Made by a program: the position numbers and the translations under genes | The notes under the pieces: generated by a model | The model's database searches: none | Seen by the model: only the letters and a program-made list of their open reading frames with translations | Told to the model about the DNA's origin: nothing | Assembly: GCF_036641015.1 (NCBI RefSeq) | Contig: NZ_JAVWFO010000013.1 | Coordinates: 1 to 35,904 of the forward strand | Direction of reading: 5' to 3' | Source: Anaerorhabdus sp036641015 | GTDB lineage: Bacteria; Bacillota_I; Bacilli_A; Erysipelotrichales; Erysipelotrichaceae | DNA: 35,904 bases | Shown: positions 7,336-16,165 of the stretch, piece after piece | Layout: every line of letters starts with the position of its first letter | Numbering within the stretch: position 1 is the stretch's first letter

Positions 7336-8100
7336 ATGAGAGAAATTTTAAATATTGAAGTAAATAGAATTAGACCGAATCGTTATCAGCCAAGATTAGA
7401 ATTTGATCAACAAGCTTTACAAGAACTTGCAAATTCTATCAAAGAAAATGGCTTGATTCAGCCTGTTACAGTAAGAGAGTATAATGATAGCTATGAGATC
7501 ATAGCGGGCGAAAGAAGATTTAGAGCTTGTCAGTTAGCTGGTTTTACAACAATACCTTGTTATATAATGACACCTACTGAGGAACAAGCAGCTCAAATGG
7601 CATTAGTTGAAAATGTGCAAAGAGAAAACTTAACAGCAATTGAAGAAGCACGTGCTTATGTTCAAATCATGCGACAAGCATCATTAACACAAGAAGAAGT
7701 TGCTAAAAAAATTGGTAAGACACAATCAACTGTTGCTAATAAAATACGTTTATTAAATCTACCTGAAGAAATTAGAGAAGGTATATTACAAAGACAAATT
7801 ACAGAAAGACATGCAAGGGCATTATTAAGTTTAAGCGGTGAAAAGCAAATAGAGGCATATCATAACATTGTGGATAGACAATATAATGTTAGACAAGCTG
7901 AAGGTTACATTGAAGAGTTAAGAGATGATAAACCAAAGAAAAAGAAACAATCTACAAAAGGGTTTACACGTAATGTTCAAATTGGGATTAATAGTGTAAA
8001 TCAATGTGTTCAATTAATAAAGAAAACAGGAATTGATGTAACAACCGAAATGGATGAAACATTAACTGATGTAAGAATTATCGTTAAATTTCCTAAATAG
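7336..8100 (+). CDS. noc: Noc-type nucleoid occlusion / ParB-family protein
   Basis: 254 residues from ATG 7336, which has AAAGGAG just ahead; an earlier TTG in the same frame lies inside rsmG and has no ribosome site. ParB-family CTPase features are present: R-Y-Q-P-R at 16-20, the CTP-binding G-E-R-R-F-R-A at 58-64, E-N-V-Q-R-E-N-L at 92-99, and a helix-turn-helix around 118-140. The end of the protein (R-N-V-Q-I-G-I-N-S-V then I-I-V-K-F-P-K) matches the Noc C-terminus better than Spo0J, and the position between rsmG and parA is the Noc slot. In B. subtilis Noc spreads on DNA and blocks FtsZ assembly over the nucleoid. The short N-terminal amphipathic helix that ties B. subtilis Noc to the membrane is not seen; the protein starts directly with the ParB fold. 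A second ParB-like protein is the alternative reading. Confidence 0.85.
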   Translation: MREILNIEVNRIRPNRYQPRLEFDQQALQELANSIKENGLIQPVTVREYNDSYEIIAGERRFRACQLAGFTTIPCYIMTPTEEQAAQMALVENVQRENLTAIEEARAYVQIMRQASLTQEEVAKKIGKTQSTVANKIRLLNLPEEIREGILQRQITERHARALLSLSGEKQIEAYHNIVDRQYNVRQAEGYIEELRDDKPKKKKQSTKGFTRNVQIGINSVNQCVQLIKKTGIDVTTEMDETLTDVRIIVKFPK

Positions 8101-8115
8101 TGAGGATGGTGGCAT

Positions 8116-8898
8116 ATGGGGAAAATAATTGCAATAGCTAACCAAAAAGGTGGAGTTGGTAAAACAACAACTAGTATCAATTTATCGGCGGGGTTGGCTT
8201 ATCTTGGTAAAAAAGTACTAATGGTAGATTTTGACCCACAAGGTAATGCATCACAAGGAATAGGTGCAAATAAGAAAAAACATGATTTAACAGTCTATGA
8301 GGTTTTATTGGGTGATACTTCTGCAAGGGATGCAATTGTAAAACTAAAAATTCCACCATGTTCAATTATCCCAGCTAATATTAATTTAGCAGGTGCAGAT
8401 TTAGAGATGGCAGAATTTAAAGTAGGAAGAGAAAAACTTTTAAGAAACAAATTAGAAGTGATTAAGGATGATTTTGATTTCATTATTATTGATTGTCCAC
8501 CTTCATTAGGATTGTTGAATACTAATGCTTTAACTGCTGCGGATTCAGTTATAATTCCAGTACAATGTGAATATTATGCACTAGAAGGATTAACACAATT
8601 ACTAAGCACTATTCGTTTAGTTCAACGTTTATTTAATCCATCTTTAACAATTGAAGGTGTATTATTAACTATGTTTGATGCACGTACTAAACTATCAGTT
8701 GAAGTACAACAAGAAGTACGTAAGTATTTTAAGGAAAGAGTGTATAAGAGCTTTATTCCTAGAAATATTAAATTGTCTGAAGCACCTAGCCGTGAGCAAA
8801 CAATTTTTGAATATGAAGTAAGATCAGAAGGTGCAAAGGCTTATGCATCACTTGCTAAAGAAGTGATTAACAGTTCCGATAAGGAGGTTAAGGCATGA
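8116..8898 (+). CDS. parA: Chromosome-partitioning ATPase ParA (Soj)
   Basis: 260 residues, the usual length for a chromosomal ParA. The deviant Walker A motif K-G-G-V-G-K-T-T lies at 11-18. D-F-D-P-Q-G-N-A-S follows at about 39-47, and I-I-D-C-P-P-S-L-G is the Walker B-like strand. There is no N-terminal DNA-binding extension, as expected for Soj rather than plasmid type Ia proteins. It starts 15 bases after noc and overlaps parB by four bases (ATGA), so ParA and ParB are coupled. With ParB it segregates origins and, as Soj, modulates DnaA. Confidence 0.97.
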   Translation: MGKIIAIANQKGGVGKTTTSINLSAGLAYLGKKVLMVDFDPQGNASQGIGANKKKHDLTVYEVLLGDTSARDAIVKLKIPPCSIIPANINLAGADLEMAEFKVGREKLLRNKLEVIKDDFDFIIIDCPPSLGLLNTNALTAADSVIIPVQCEYYALEGLTQLLSTIRLVQRLFNPSLTIEGVLLTMFDARTKLSVEVQQEVRKYFKERVYKSFIPRNIKLSEAPSREQTIFEYEVRSEGAKAYASLAKEVINSSDKEVKA

Positions 8899-9785
8899 GT
8901 GTAGAAAAGAAAAAAGGTTTAGGCAAAGGATTGGAAGCAATCTTTGGCGAAGACATGATGGAAGCTATCGAAGACATACAACAAGGTAAAGTTGATGCAG
9001 GTGGTAAAACAAATGAAATCGCACTTGCAGAGATTAGACCAAATCCATATCAACCTCGTAAAATATTTGATGAATCAGCATTAAATGATTTAGCTGAGTC
9101 TATTCGTGAACATGGTGTATTCACACCTATCTTACTTCGTAAGAGTGTTCAAGGATATGAAATAATTGCAGGGGAAAGAAGATGGCGTGCAAGCAAAATT
9201 GCTAAGAAAGAAACAATTCCAGCAATTATAATGGATTTCACGGATGCCCAAATGATGGAAATATCAATTCTTGAAAATGTGCAACGTGAAGACTTAAATC
9301 CACTAGAAGAAGCAAGTGCGTATCAACATCTTGCAGAAAGATTGGAATATACACAAGAAGTATTAGCACAACGTGTTGGTAAATCTCGTACATATGTTAC
9401 AAACATTATGCGTTTATTAAAACTTCCTCAACCAATTCAACAAATGGTTACTGAAAAGAAGTTATCAATAGGACATGTAAGACCACTAGTTACAATTGAA
9501 GATGAAGACCTAGCGATAGAAATTGCTGAGAAAGCTTGTAAAGAAGGATTATCAGTACGCTCAGTAGAAGCTTTAACAAAGGAATTAGCTGAAAATAACA
9601 ATAATAAGAAAACTAAAGTTAAGCCATTAAAGAAAAAAGATCCAAATTTAGTTTATGTAGAAAATTTAATGGAGCTTAAACTTCAAACTTATGTGACTTT
9701 AGAAAAGAATGAAATAAGAATCAAATATACTAGTGATAGTGATTTAAATAGAATTCTTGAATTGCTAGGATGTATCGAAGAATAG
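8895..9785 (+). CDS. parB: Chromosome-partitioning protein ParB (Spo0J)
   Basis: 296 residues. The N-terminal G-L-G-K-G-L-E-A-I-F-G (8-18) is the conserved ParA-stimulating tail of chromosomal ParB. P-Y-Q-P-R (51-55), G-E-R-R-W-R-A (93-99, CTP pocket) and E-N-V-Q-R-E-D (127-133) follow, then a helix-turn-helix (about 155-175) and a C-terminal dimer domain after a lysine-rich linker. The protein loads SMC and spreads as a CTP-dependent clamp from parS sites. No good match to the parS 16-mer (TGTTTCACGTGAAACA) was noticed in the window. The stop codon lies inside the stem of the terminator that follows. Confidence 0.97.
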   Translation: MSVEKKKGLGKGLEAIFGEDMMEAIEDIQQGKVDAGGKTNEIALAEIRPNPYQPRKIFDESALNDLAESIREHGVFTPILLRKSVQGYEIIAGERRWRASKIAKKETIPAIIMDFTDAQMMEISILENVQREDLNPLEEASAYQHLAERLEYTQEVLAQRVGKSRTYVTNIMRLLKLPQPIQQMVTEKKLSIGHVRPLVTIEDEDLAIEIAEKACKEGLSVRSVEALTKELAENNNNKKTKVKPLKKKDPNLVYVENLMELKLQTYVTLEKNEIRIKYTSDSDLNRILELLGCIEE

Positions 9786-9802
9786 GGAAACCTATTCTTT
9801 TT
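9778..9802 (+). terminator. Intrinsic terminator of the rsmG-noc-parAB unit
   Basis: A perfect 9-bp stem AAGAATAGG/CCTATTCTT (9778-9786 with 9791-9799) with a GAAA tetraloop and a T tract. The parB stop codon (ending at 9785) is within the left arm. Confidence 0.9.
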
Positions 9803-9811
9803 AATATTATA

Positions 9812-9845
9812 AAACCTCGTATGCTATTCAGAGCTTACGAGGTTT
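9812..9845 (-). terminator. Intrinsic terminator of the ABC exporter operon
   Basis: A 10-bp stem AAACCTCGTA/TACGAGGTTT (9812-9821 with 9836-9845) with a 14-base loop. Read on the minus strand it is followed by TTTTATAATATT, ten bases after the second ABC gene stops. Confidence 0.8.
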
Positions 9846-9853
9846 ATGTTGGA

Positions 9854-11695
9854 TTATAATTCAATATTTATTTTTTGTTTAGCGTAATGTTTGGCTTGAG
9901 CATTCCATAAATTATAATATAAACCACAATTTTTAAGTAATTGATTATGGTTTCCTATTTCAATTAACTTACCTTGATCTAAAACTAATATCTCATCGCA
10001 AAATATGCAACTACTCATTCTATGAGATATAAATATAGAAGTTTTATTTTTAACAATATCATTAAATTCTTTATAAATTTCTGCTTCTGAAACAGGATCA
10101 AGGGATGCAGTTGGTTCATCCATTATTATGAATGGGGCATCTTTATATAAAGCTCTTGCAATGGTTATTTTTTGTTGTTCGCCACCGGACAAATTAATTC
10201 CCATTTCAGCATCACTGTTTATAAAAGTTTTTATGCCATCTTTAAATGATTCAATACGATCAATGATATGCAAGTCAGACAAAATATTTCTAATTTTGTT
10301 TTCATCAATTAACTCACCACAAGCAATATTCTCGCCAATTGGATATGAAAATAATTGAGAATCTTGAAATACAACAGAAAATATTTGTATATATTCATTG
10401 AAATCATATTTATTTATATTTATACCATTCAAAAGTATTTCTCCAGATGTAGGTTCATATAGCTTAGTTAATAGCTTTACTAGTGTAGTCTTACCCGCAC
10501 CGTTAAGTCCTACTAAAGCAATTCTTTGACCTAATTTAAATTTATAATTTATATTATCTAAAATTAGATGTTCAGTACCAGGGTATTTAAATGATAAATT
10601 TTTTATTTCAATTTCATATTCGTTATCATCTCTTTTTTCAATAGGTAAAGTTCCGACATAATATTTACTTGGTTCACGAATAAATTTTTCGTTTTCACTT
10701 AGATATTCATCTCTGAAAGATATATCTTGATAAAATTGAATAGTCTTAAGAACATATTGCGAGAATTGCGTAATGGCGCCAACATACATAAAGACATTTC
10801 CTATAGATATAACACCGAAAATAGCTTTAGCAGCTACAAAGATATATGCGATTGCTGAAAATATCATATTAATAAAATCAATAACAGATGAACTCTTTCC
10901 TCGTATTACACCCCAATTTGAATACATTGGTAATAACTTATATAAGTATTTATTTAAGTAGTAAGAAAATAAACTATTTAGATTATAAATACGTGAATCA
11001 TTTGCAGATTCTTTCCTAGTATACATATTATACAGATAGTTAGAAAGAGTATTAACACGCATATTATCTTTTGCTAAGTTATTCATTTTTACAGTAGCAT
11101 TCTTTTGGATTTGAATAGAAACAATGAATACGATAATATATATTAAGATGATAACAATAGATGACCAATATGATGTAAAGAAATTAGTAGAGTCAGAACT
11201 TACTTGAAAGAATAAAAGTAATATAAATATAAATGCAATTACTGATGCAAATAAATTTTTCAGAAAATTATAAATGCAAATTATTAAATATCCAACACCA
11301 CCACTACCGTTTTTAGCGCTTTCTAAATATCTTAATTTTTCAGTGACTATAGGATCTTCAAACTCTTGGTAAGATAACGTAAAAGATTTATTTAGTGTTT
11401 CAGATTCAAATACATCTTCTGCAAATTCAGCAACAGCTTCAATCATTTGATCACAATATTTACTTACTATTGAAAAAATAAACGTACTTATTGTAAGCGC
11501 TAATACATAATTAAAGGCAATATCAAAAGATTTTTGAAGAATTGAATCAAGAATAAGAGAACTAAACAATAAAGAAATAAAAGGAATTATTGAAAAACTA
11601 ATTGCACCAATAAAAAGAAACAAGACTAGTTGATTTTCCTTTGAAGCAATCTTAACTATCCGAATACAATCAGATAAGATTTGTTTGAATTTCAT
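9854..11695 (-). CDS. ABC exporter half-transporter (second of pair)
   Basis: 613 residues from the ATG at 11695, chosen because GAGGAAGGA lies about ten bases upstream; a longer frame to 11758 starts inside the partner gene without a ribosome site. The N-terminal membrane domain (about 20-330) holds around six hydrophobic helices. The ATPase domain has Walker A G-L-N-G-A-G-K-T-T (396-404), signature L-S-G-G-E-Q-Q (502-508), Walker B F-I-I-M-D-E-P (522-528) and the switch histidine near 558. All catalytic residues are canonical. The start overlaps the end of the first ABC gene by 26 bases, implying coupled synthesis and a heterodimer. There is no C39 peptidase domain, so it would not process a double-glycine leader peptide. 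Substrate unknown; peptide or drug export is the usual role. Confidence 0.85.
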   Translation of the reverse strand: MKFKQILSDCIRIVKIASKENQLVLFLFIGAISFSIIPFISLLFSSLILDSILQKSFDIAFNYVLALTISTFIFSIVSKYCDQMIEAVAEFAEDVFESETLNKSFTLSYQEFEDPIVTEKLRYLESAKNGSGGVGYLIICIYNFLKNLFASVIAFIFILLLFFQVSSDSTNFFTSYWSSIVIILIYIIVFIVSIQIQKNATVKMNNLAKDNMRVNTLSNYLYNMYTRKESANDSRIYNLNSLFSYYLNKYLYKLLPMYSNWGVIRGKSSSVIDFINMIFSAIAYIFVAAKAIFGVISIGNVFMYVGAITQFSQYVLKTIQFYQDISFRDEYLSENEKFIREPSKYYVGTLPIEKRDDNEYEIEIKNLSFKYPGTEHLILDNINYKFKLGQRIALVGLNGAGKTTLVKLLTKLYEPTSGEILLNGININKYDFNEYIQIFSVVFQDSQLFSYPIGENIACGELIDENKIRNILSDLHIIDRIESFKDGIKTFINSDAEMGINLSGGEQQKITIARALYKDAPFIIMDEPTASLDPVSEAEIYKEFNDIVKNKTSIFISHRMSSCIFCDEILVLDQGKLIEIGNHNQLLKNCGLYYNLWNAQAKHYAKQKINIEL

Positions 11696-13490
11696 TAGTT
11701 TCACATCCTTCCTCGTAATACTGACTTTGTATTTTAAACATTTTTGCATATAATCCATTTAAGTTTATTAATTCATCATGGTTACCACTCTCTGTAATTT
11801 TACTATTACTAAGAACAAGTATTTTGTCGCAAAATTTTGTTGAAGATAATCTATGAGAAATAAATAATGAAGTAGCGTATTTAATAGTTTCATCATATAA
11901 AGCGTAAACTTTATTTTCTGCAATAGCATCAAGAGCGGCAGTTGGTTCATCTAATAAAAATAAAGCATTATGATGATATAAAGCTCTTGCTAGAATTACT
12001 TTTTGTATTTCCCCGCCAGATAAGTTAATGCCATTTTCATTGATTTCAGTTCCTATATATGTATGGTATCCATCAACTAGACTATTTATTTTATCGCTTA
12101 ATCCAGCTTCATTAACAACACGCTCTAATCTGGTATAATCAATTTTATTAGATGGAACGCATGCAATATTTTCGCATATTGGAGTAGACATAATTAAAGA
12201 ATCCTGGAAAACACATGAACAATATTTTAAATACTCTTTTTGATTTAAATCATTCAAAGGCATATCGTTAATAAGTATTATTCCAGAAGTAGGGGTATAA
12301 AAACCACATATGAGTTTTACAATAGTTGATTTCCCTGCGCCATTAATACCAACTAATGCCACTTTTTCACCATGATTGATTTTAAAAGAAACATTATCAA
12401 GGATTAATCTATCGGATTCCGGATAACTAAAGCTGACATTTTTAAATTCAATAGATATTGAATCAACTGAAGAAATATTCTCGCCAAATTGATTTTCGGT
12501 AGTTTTATAATCAAGGATATAGCGCATATTATTCATATAACTACTATCTGCATATAAATTACCAGATATAGTTGCAATATCACTTACCCATTTTGAAATA
12601 CCAATTATTATTCCTATATACAATACAAATAATGAAGGATCAAGACCATTTTTCAATTGAATTATTAAGTATCCATAGCACAATATATCTCTTATAAACT
12701 GTATAATAATTCCTATAAACTCATATCTAAAGTAATTAAGTTTAATTCTTTTATTACCTTCATAAAGTTTTTTAGAAGCTTGATGATGTTTTCCCAATAA
12801 CCAATTTCCTAATTCATATATACGTATGTCTTTAGCTGCTTTTGTATCACATTTTATTTTTATAAAATATTCCCATTGCTTATAAATGGATGAAATAATT
12901 TCTTCAGTAATTTTATTATCATCTTTAACTGCTTTATTAAAAAATGAAAAATGAAATAAAGTTAATACAATAAGAATTACAACTATCCATCCATTTAAAC
13001 TAGATGCAATACCACAGTAAATTATAAATCCTATTATAGAGCTAATAAGTGCAGTAAATTTAATATGAAAATCTTCAACACCTCTAGAATTGCTATTTAA
13101 AGCATGAGTACCAGCATAATATGCTTGTTTAAAAGATTCACTTTCCCAATCACTTAGTGGAACTGTAATAGCCTTTTCTTGATACTCAACAAATATCAAT
13201 TGTCGATATGAGATATATCTAAAAAAATTTCTTTTAGACACATAAGAATTAATTGCTGAAACAAAACCATAACCTATAAAAATAAAAAAGCATAATAAAA
13301 CCATATCATTAATTGTTATTCCATTTTGCAATGAATTGACTATTAATGAAGGTATTAATACTGCAATTATAGGAGTAAGAACAGCAAAAATAATTTCTAT
13401 AATTTGAAATATTATTTGTTTTCTTTGTAATTGATATAATTTTCTATAAGAAAATATTAAATTACTTATAAAGCCATAATTATTTTTCAT
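11670..13490 (-). CDS. ABC exporter half-transporter (first of pair)
   Basis: 606 residues with membrane helices in about 25-310. The ATPase has Walker A G-I-N-G-A-G-K-S-T (381-389), Q-loop V-F-Q-D (427-430), signature L-S-G-G-E (490-494), Walker B A-L-F-L-L-D-E-P (509-516) and H-loop His546, all intact. The ribosome site GAGGTGATATAA precedes the start. It is preceded by an 84-base gap after the histidine kinase that carries a 21-bp-spaced direct repeat and a TATTAT -10. The exporter pair therefore probably has its own induced promoter under the LytTR regulator encoded upstream. The two halves are alike in layout but clearly different in sequence, as in heterodimeric exporters. Substrate not identifiable. 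Confidence 0.85.
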   Translation of the reverse strand: MKNNYGFISNLIFSYRKLYQLQRKQIIFQIIEIIFAVLTPIIAVLIPSLIVNSLQNGITINDMVLLCFFIFIGYGFVSAINSYVSKRNFFRYISYRQLIFVEYQEKAITVPLSDWESESFKQAYYAGTHALNSNSRGVEDFHIKFTALISSIIGFIIYCGIASSLNGWIVVILIVLTLFHFSFFNKAVKDDNKITEEIISSIYKQWEYFIKIKCDTKAAKDIRIYELGNWLLGKHHQASKKLYEGNKRIKLNYFRYEFIGIIIQFIRDILCYGYLIIQLKNGLDPSLFVLYIGIIIGISKWVSDIATISGNLYADSSYMNNMRYILDYKTTENQFGENISSVDSISIEFKNVSFSYPESDRLILDNVSFKINHGEKVALVGINGAGKSTIVKLICGFYTPTSGIILINDMPLNDLNQKEYLKYCSCVFQDSLIMSTPICENIACVPSNKIDYTRLERVVNEAGLSDKINSLVDGYHTYIGTEINENGINLSGGEIQKVILARALYHHNALFLLDEPTAALDAIAENKVYALYDETIKYATSLFISHRLSSTKFCDKILVLSNSKITESGNHDELINLNGLYAKMFKIQSQYYEEGCETNEIQTNLI

Positions 13491-13515
13491 TTATATCACC
13501 TCGAAACAATCATAA

Positions 13516-13521
13516 ATAATA
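13516..13521 (-). promoter_or_regulatory. -10 element of the ABC exporter promoter
   Basis: TATTAT on the minus strand, 26 bases before the ATG at 13490 and 24 bases downstream of the LytTR-like repeat. No good -35 box exists, as expected for an activator-dependent promoter. Confidence 0.45.
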
Positions 13522-13544
13522 TTTAGTAATAAATATAAAAAGTA

Positions 13545-13576
13545 CATGAAATGTTTTATAACGTGCATGAAATGTT
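13545..13576 (-). promoter_or_regulatory. Candidate LytTR-regulator binding site (direct repeat, 21-bp period)
   Basis: On the minus strand the word AACATTTCATG occurs twice (13576-13566 and 13555-13545), exactly 21 bp apart, two helical turns. AgrA, ComE and BlpR-type LytTR regulators bind imperfect 9-10 bp direct repeats of the ACA-x-TT-x-A kind with the same spacing, just upstream of the -35 region. The site overlaps the kinase stop codon and lies directly before the exporter genes. The only response regulator in the window with a LytTR domain is encoded in the same cluster. Confidence 0.65.
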
Positions 13577-14564
13577 ATTTAAGAGGTAATAAAATTTCAG
13601 TAACAAATACACCAGGTTCATTTTTACGATTAATATATCCTTCATATTTATAAATAATATTATTAATTCGTTTCAAACCATGTCCATGGTTACCACGTTT
13701 ATTTGTAATATACTCATTATCTAATTTTCTTATAGTCTCATTTGTAGAGTTAGATATAGAAATATAGAACTGTTCTTTAAGTTGACCAATGTAAATACGA
13801 ATAAATTTATTAGTATGCATTTTTGAACAACTTTCATAAGCATTATCCAAAAGATTTCCAATTAAAGCACATAGGTCAATATCTGAGATTACAAGATTAT
13901 CAGGTACAAGTACTTTGTAATTTAGTTGAATTGATTCATCCAACATTATTAAAGAAAGTTTTGAATTCATTATTGCATCAAAGTTTAAATTTCCGGTTTC
14001 AACAATTTGCTTAATATCTTTTAATTCATCTTCTAATTCATATAAATATTTATTTGCTTCATCAATCTGATTGAACTTTAATTTTGCTTTTAATGACTGT
14101 AAATGATTATGGAAATCATGTCGCCAACCACGCATTTGAGTATATATATTTTGTACTTCTAATATTTGCTGATCCAACACTTTGTTTTGATAATTGGCTG
14201 TTTTTTCTTCGAGTAAACGGGCATCTAAAAATTTAGAATCAATAGCTAAAACAAATAAAAGATATTGTAAAAATAACAAAATGATATTTATATTTGAGTA
14301 AGATAAAAATAATAATAGAAACTGTAGTAACACATATAATAGAAAATAACGATTACTAAATTTTAAATCACTTTGCAAATAAATAGATATTAATAATATA
14401 TTTATAAAAATAATTATATTTAAGTTTAAACTAAAAAAATGGAAAATAAAATAAGATAAAAAAGATATTAATAAATAACTATATTTAATTAAATTAGAAT
14501 AATCTTTCAATGTTATAAATGAAATGTAACACGAAAATAAAAACGTTAAAAATAATAGCATCAT
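13575..14564 (-). CDS. AgrC-like sensor histidine kinase (GHKL type)
   Basis: 329 residues. The first 110 residues are almost wholly hydrophobic, with several membrane helices. A coiled segment (about 115-145) leads to the phosphoacceptor region R-G-W-R-H-D-F-H-N-H (His149 likely). The ATPase part has the N-box N-L-L-D-N-A-Y-E-S near 238-246 and a G-box around H-G-H-G-L-K-R-I, and it lacks the classic long HisKA domain. This is the layout of AgrC/ComD/BlpH-type peptide-sensing kinases. The start overlaps the regulator stop by four bases (ATGA). No candidate pheromone gene fits in the short gaps on either side, so the ligand is either encoded elsewhere or is an external peptide such as an antibiotic. 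Confidence 0.87.
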   Translation of the reverse strand: MMLLFLTFLFSCYISFITLKDYSNLIKYSYLLISFLSYFIFHFFSLNLNIIIFINILLISIYLQSDLKFSNRYFLLYVLLQFLLLFLSYSNINIILLFLQYLLFVLAIDSKFLDARLLEEKTANYQNKVLDQQILEVQNIYTQMRGWRHDFHNHLQSLKAKLKFNQIDEANKYLYELEDELKDIKQIVETGNLNFDAIMNSKLSLIMLDESIQLNYKVLVPDNLVISDIDLCALIGNLLDNAYESCSKMHTNKFIRIYIGQLKEQFYISISNSTNETIRKLDNEYITNKRGNHGHGLKRINNIIYKYEGYINRKNEPGVFVTEILLPLK

Positions 14565-15265
14565 AACTTATCCCTCATATTAAATTTAATAAATTCAGAA
14601 TTAATAAAGTTAATTCTATTTCTACTAACTGGGATTTCAATATTACTTATTAAGTAAATTGAAGTTTTAGTAATTTTAGTAATTTGAGAAATATTAACAA
14701 TGTAAGATCGATGTGGTTGAATAAAGTCTGAGTTAAGTAATTTCATAAAATCAGAAATATTTTCTTTGAATTTAAAACGAGTAGTTTTAGTTTGTATCAA
14801 CAAATAGTGTTGTTGTGATTCAACGTATTGGATTTCATCACTATATATTTTAACTATTTCTCCATCTACTTTAAGAATTATTTCGTTTCTTTTGATAGGT
14901 TCTTTAATAGTTTTTAAAACATTACATATTTGATCCAATGTTATAGGTTTCATAAAATATCTAAAAGCATTTACCTCGTAACCTTTAAATACAAATTGAT
15001 CAGTAGATGTAAGAAATATTAATATGATATCCTTATCATATTTCCTAATTGTTTCTGCAAGTTGAATCCCTGATACTTCTTTCATTTGGATATCAATAAA
15101 CAAACAATTGTATGGAAATGAAATTGGATGCTCAAAAAGAAACTCCTCAGCACAACTAAAAGTATGGATAGTTCCACTAAGATTAAGTAAAATTAAAGCT
15201 TCATTAATTAAAGCCGTATATGATTGTAACAGTGATGTATCATCATCAATTAATGCAATTTCCAT
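14561..15265 (-). CDS. LytTR-family response regulator
   Basis: 234 residues. The receiver domain (about 1-118) has the acidic pocket D-D-D at 7-9, phosphoacceptor Asp58 in L-F-I-D-I-Q, the switch Thr in F-L-T-S-T and Lys in F-M-K-P-I. A LytTR DNA-binding domain occupies about 132-230, with the typical I-Q-Y-V-E-S and F-I-Q-P-H-R-S-Y-I-V-N segments. Such regulators bind direct repeats two turns apart, and one is found at 13545-13576. It is the first gene of the minus-strand cluster, with AGAGG before the start and a TATAAT at 15288-15283. AgrA/ComE-like in architecture. Confidence 0.93.
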   Translation of the reverse strand: MEIALIDDDTSLLQSYTALINEALILLNLSGTIHTFSCAEEFLFEHPISFPYNCLFIDIQMKEVSGIQLAETIRKYDKDIILIFLTSTDQFVFKGYEVNAFRYFMKPITLDQICNVLKTIKEPIKRNEIILKVDGEIVKIYSDEIQYVESQQHYLLIQTKTTRFKFKENISDFMKLLNSDFIQPHRSYIVNISQITKITKTSIYLISNIEIPVSRNRINFINSEFIKFNMRDKL

Positions 15266-15282
15266 ATGGGTACCTCTTTTAT

Positions 15283-15288
15283 ATTATA
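15283..15288 (-). promoter_or_regulatory. -10 box of the response-regulator/kinase operon
   Basis: A perfect TATAAT on the minus strand, 17 bases before the regulator start at 15265. The -35 region at about 15306-15311 is weak. No second LytTR-like repeat is visible here, so autoinduction is not supported. Confidence 0.45.
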
Positions 15289-15325
15289 ATAGTTAATCTA
15301 TATAATTCACATATAAAAATATAAC

Positions 15326-15354
15326 TTCACTTTATATGGGTGATTTGAGATAAT
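15326..15354 (+). promoter_or_regulatory. Promoter of the HAD phosphatase gene
   Basis: TTCACT (15326-15331), a 17-base spacer and GATAAT (15349-15354), followed by a GAGGGG ribosome site before ATG 15383. It lies in the divergent gap shared with the two-component system. Confidence 0.4.
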
Positions 15355-15382
15355 ATGCAGGTAGATTAGAGGGGTAGTTAGT

Positions 15383-16165
15383 ATGAATAAGAAATATATC
15401 TTCTTTGATATTGACGGAACATTAACATCACACACTATTAGAAATCACATCAGTGACTCTACTTTTTTGGCGATTAAGAAGTTAAGAGAGAATGGACATT
15501 TTATATCATTGGCTACAGGAAGAGCGGTCTTTCTTACTAAAGAGATTGCAGAAAAGACTACCATTGAAAGTTTAGTATGTGAAGGTGGTAATGGATTAAT
15601 TGTTGATGGTGAATTAGTAGCGTATGAACCTATTAATATTGATTTAGCTAAAGATATCTTAAGACAATGTGATGAACTTGGAATAGGCTGGGCTGTATCA
15701 AATGTAGATAATCCTTTACTAATTACTAGGAGTGAAGACGTTAAAACAAGTTTCAGTGTAACGTCGTTTATAAGAAAAATTGAAGTTCATAAAGACTATG
15801 ACTATAATAATGAAACATCAATTCGCAGAATACTCATCGAGAACAATCAAGAAAAATATAAACAACTACAAAATATAGAAAAAATTGGTTTTATGAAATA
15901 TGAGGGTAGTCCGTTTGCTTTAATAGAACCAGATAACAAGTATAAAGGAATTAGAAAATTATTGGAAATATTACAAGGAAATGAAGAAGATGTAATTGTT
16001 TTCGGTGATGGAATTAATGATATATCAATGTTTAAAGAGGCTAAAACAAGCGTAGCTATGGGTAATGCTATTGATGAATTAAAAGCAATTGCAACCTATG
16101 TTACAGATGATGCAAATAGCGATGGAATCTATAATGCATGCCTACATTTAGGTTTAATTGATTGA
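15383..16165 (+). CDS. Cof-type HAD-IIB family phosphatase
   Basis: 260 residues. Motif I is D-I-D-G-T at 9-13, with the nucleophile and acid-base aspartates. Motif II falls in S-L-A-T-G-R-A, and motif IV is G-D-G-I-N-D-I-S-M-F near the end. The middle holds a C2-type cap, which places it in the Cof/HAD-IIB group. These cytoplasmic phosphatases act on sugar phosphates, flavin nucleotides or similar small phosphate esters; the substrate cannot be read from sequence. It is monocistronic. Its TGA stop lies inside the -35 box of the following promoter. Confidence 0.9.
   Translation: MNKKYIFFDIDGTLTSHTIRNHISDSTFLAIKKLRENGHFISLATGRAVFLTKEIAEKTTIESLVCEGGNGLIVDGELVAYEPINIDLAKDILRQCDELGIGWAVSNVDNPLLITRSEDVKTSFSVTSFIRKIEVHKDYDYNNETSIRRILIENNQEKYKQLQNIEKIGFMKYEGSPFALIEPDNKYKGIRKLLEILQGNEEDVIVFGDGINDISMFKEAKTSVAMGNAIDELKAIATYVTDDANSDGIYNACLHLGLID

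Noticed and set aside
2702..9785. Origin of replication and parS sites expected near mnmG-parB
   Set aside because: No dnaA, rpmH or DnaA-box cluster and no good match to the parS 16-mer were found by reading; the origin probably lies outside the window.
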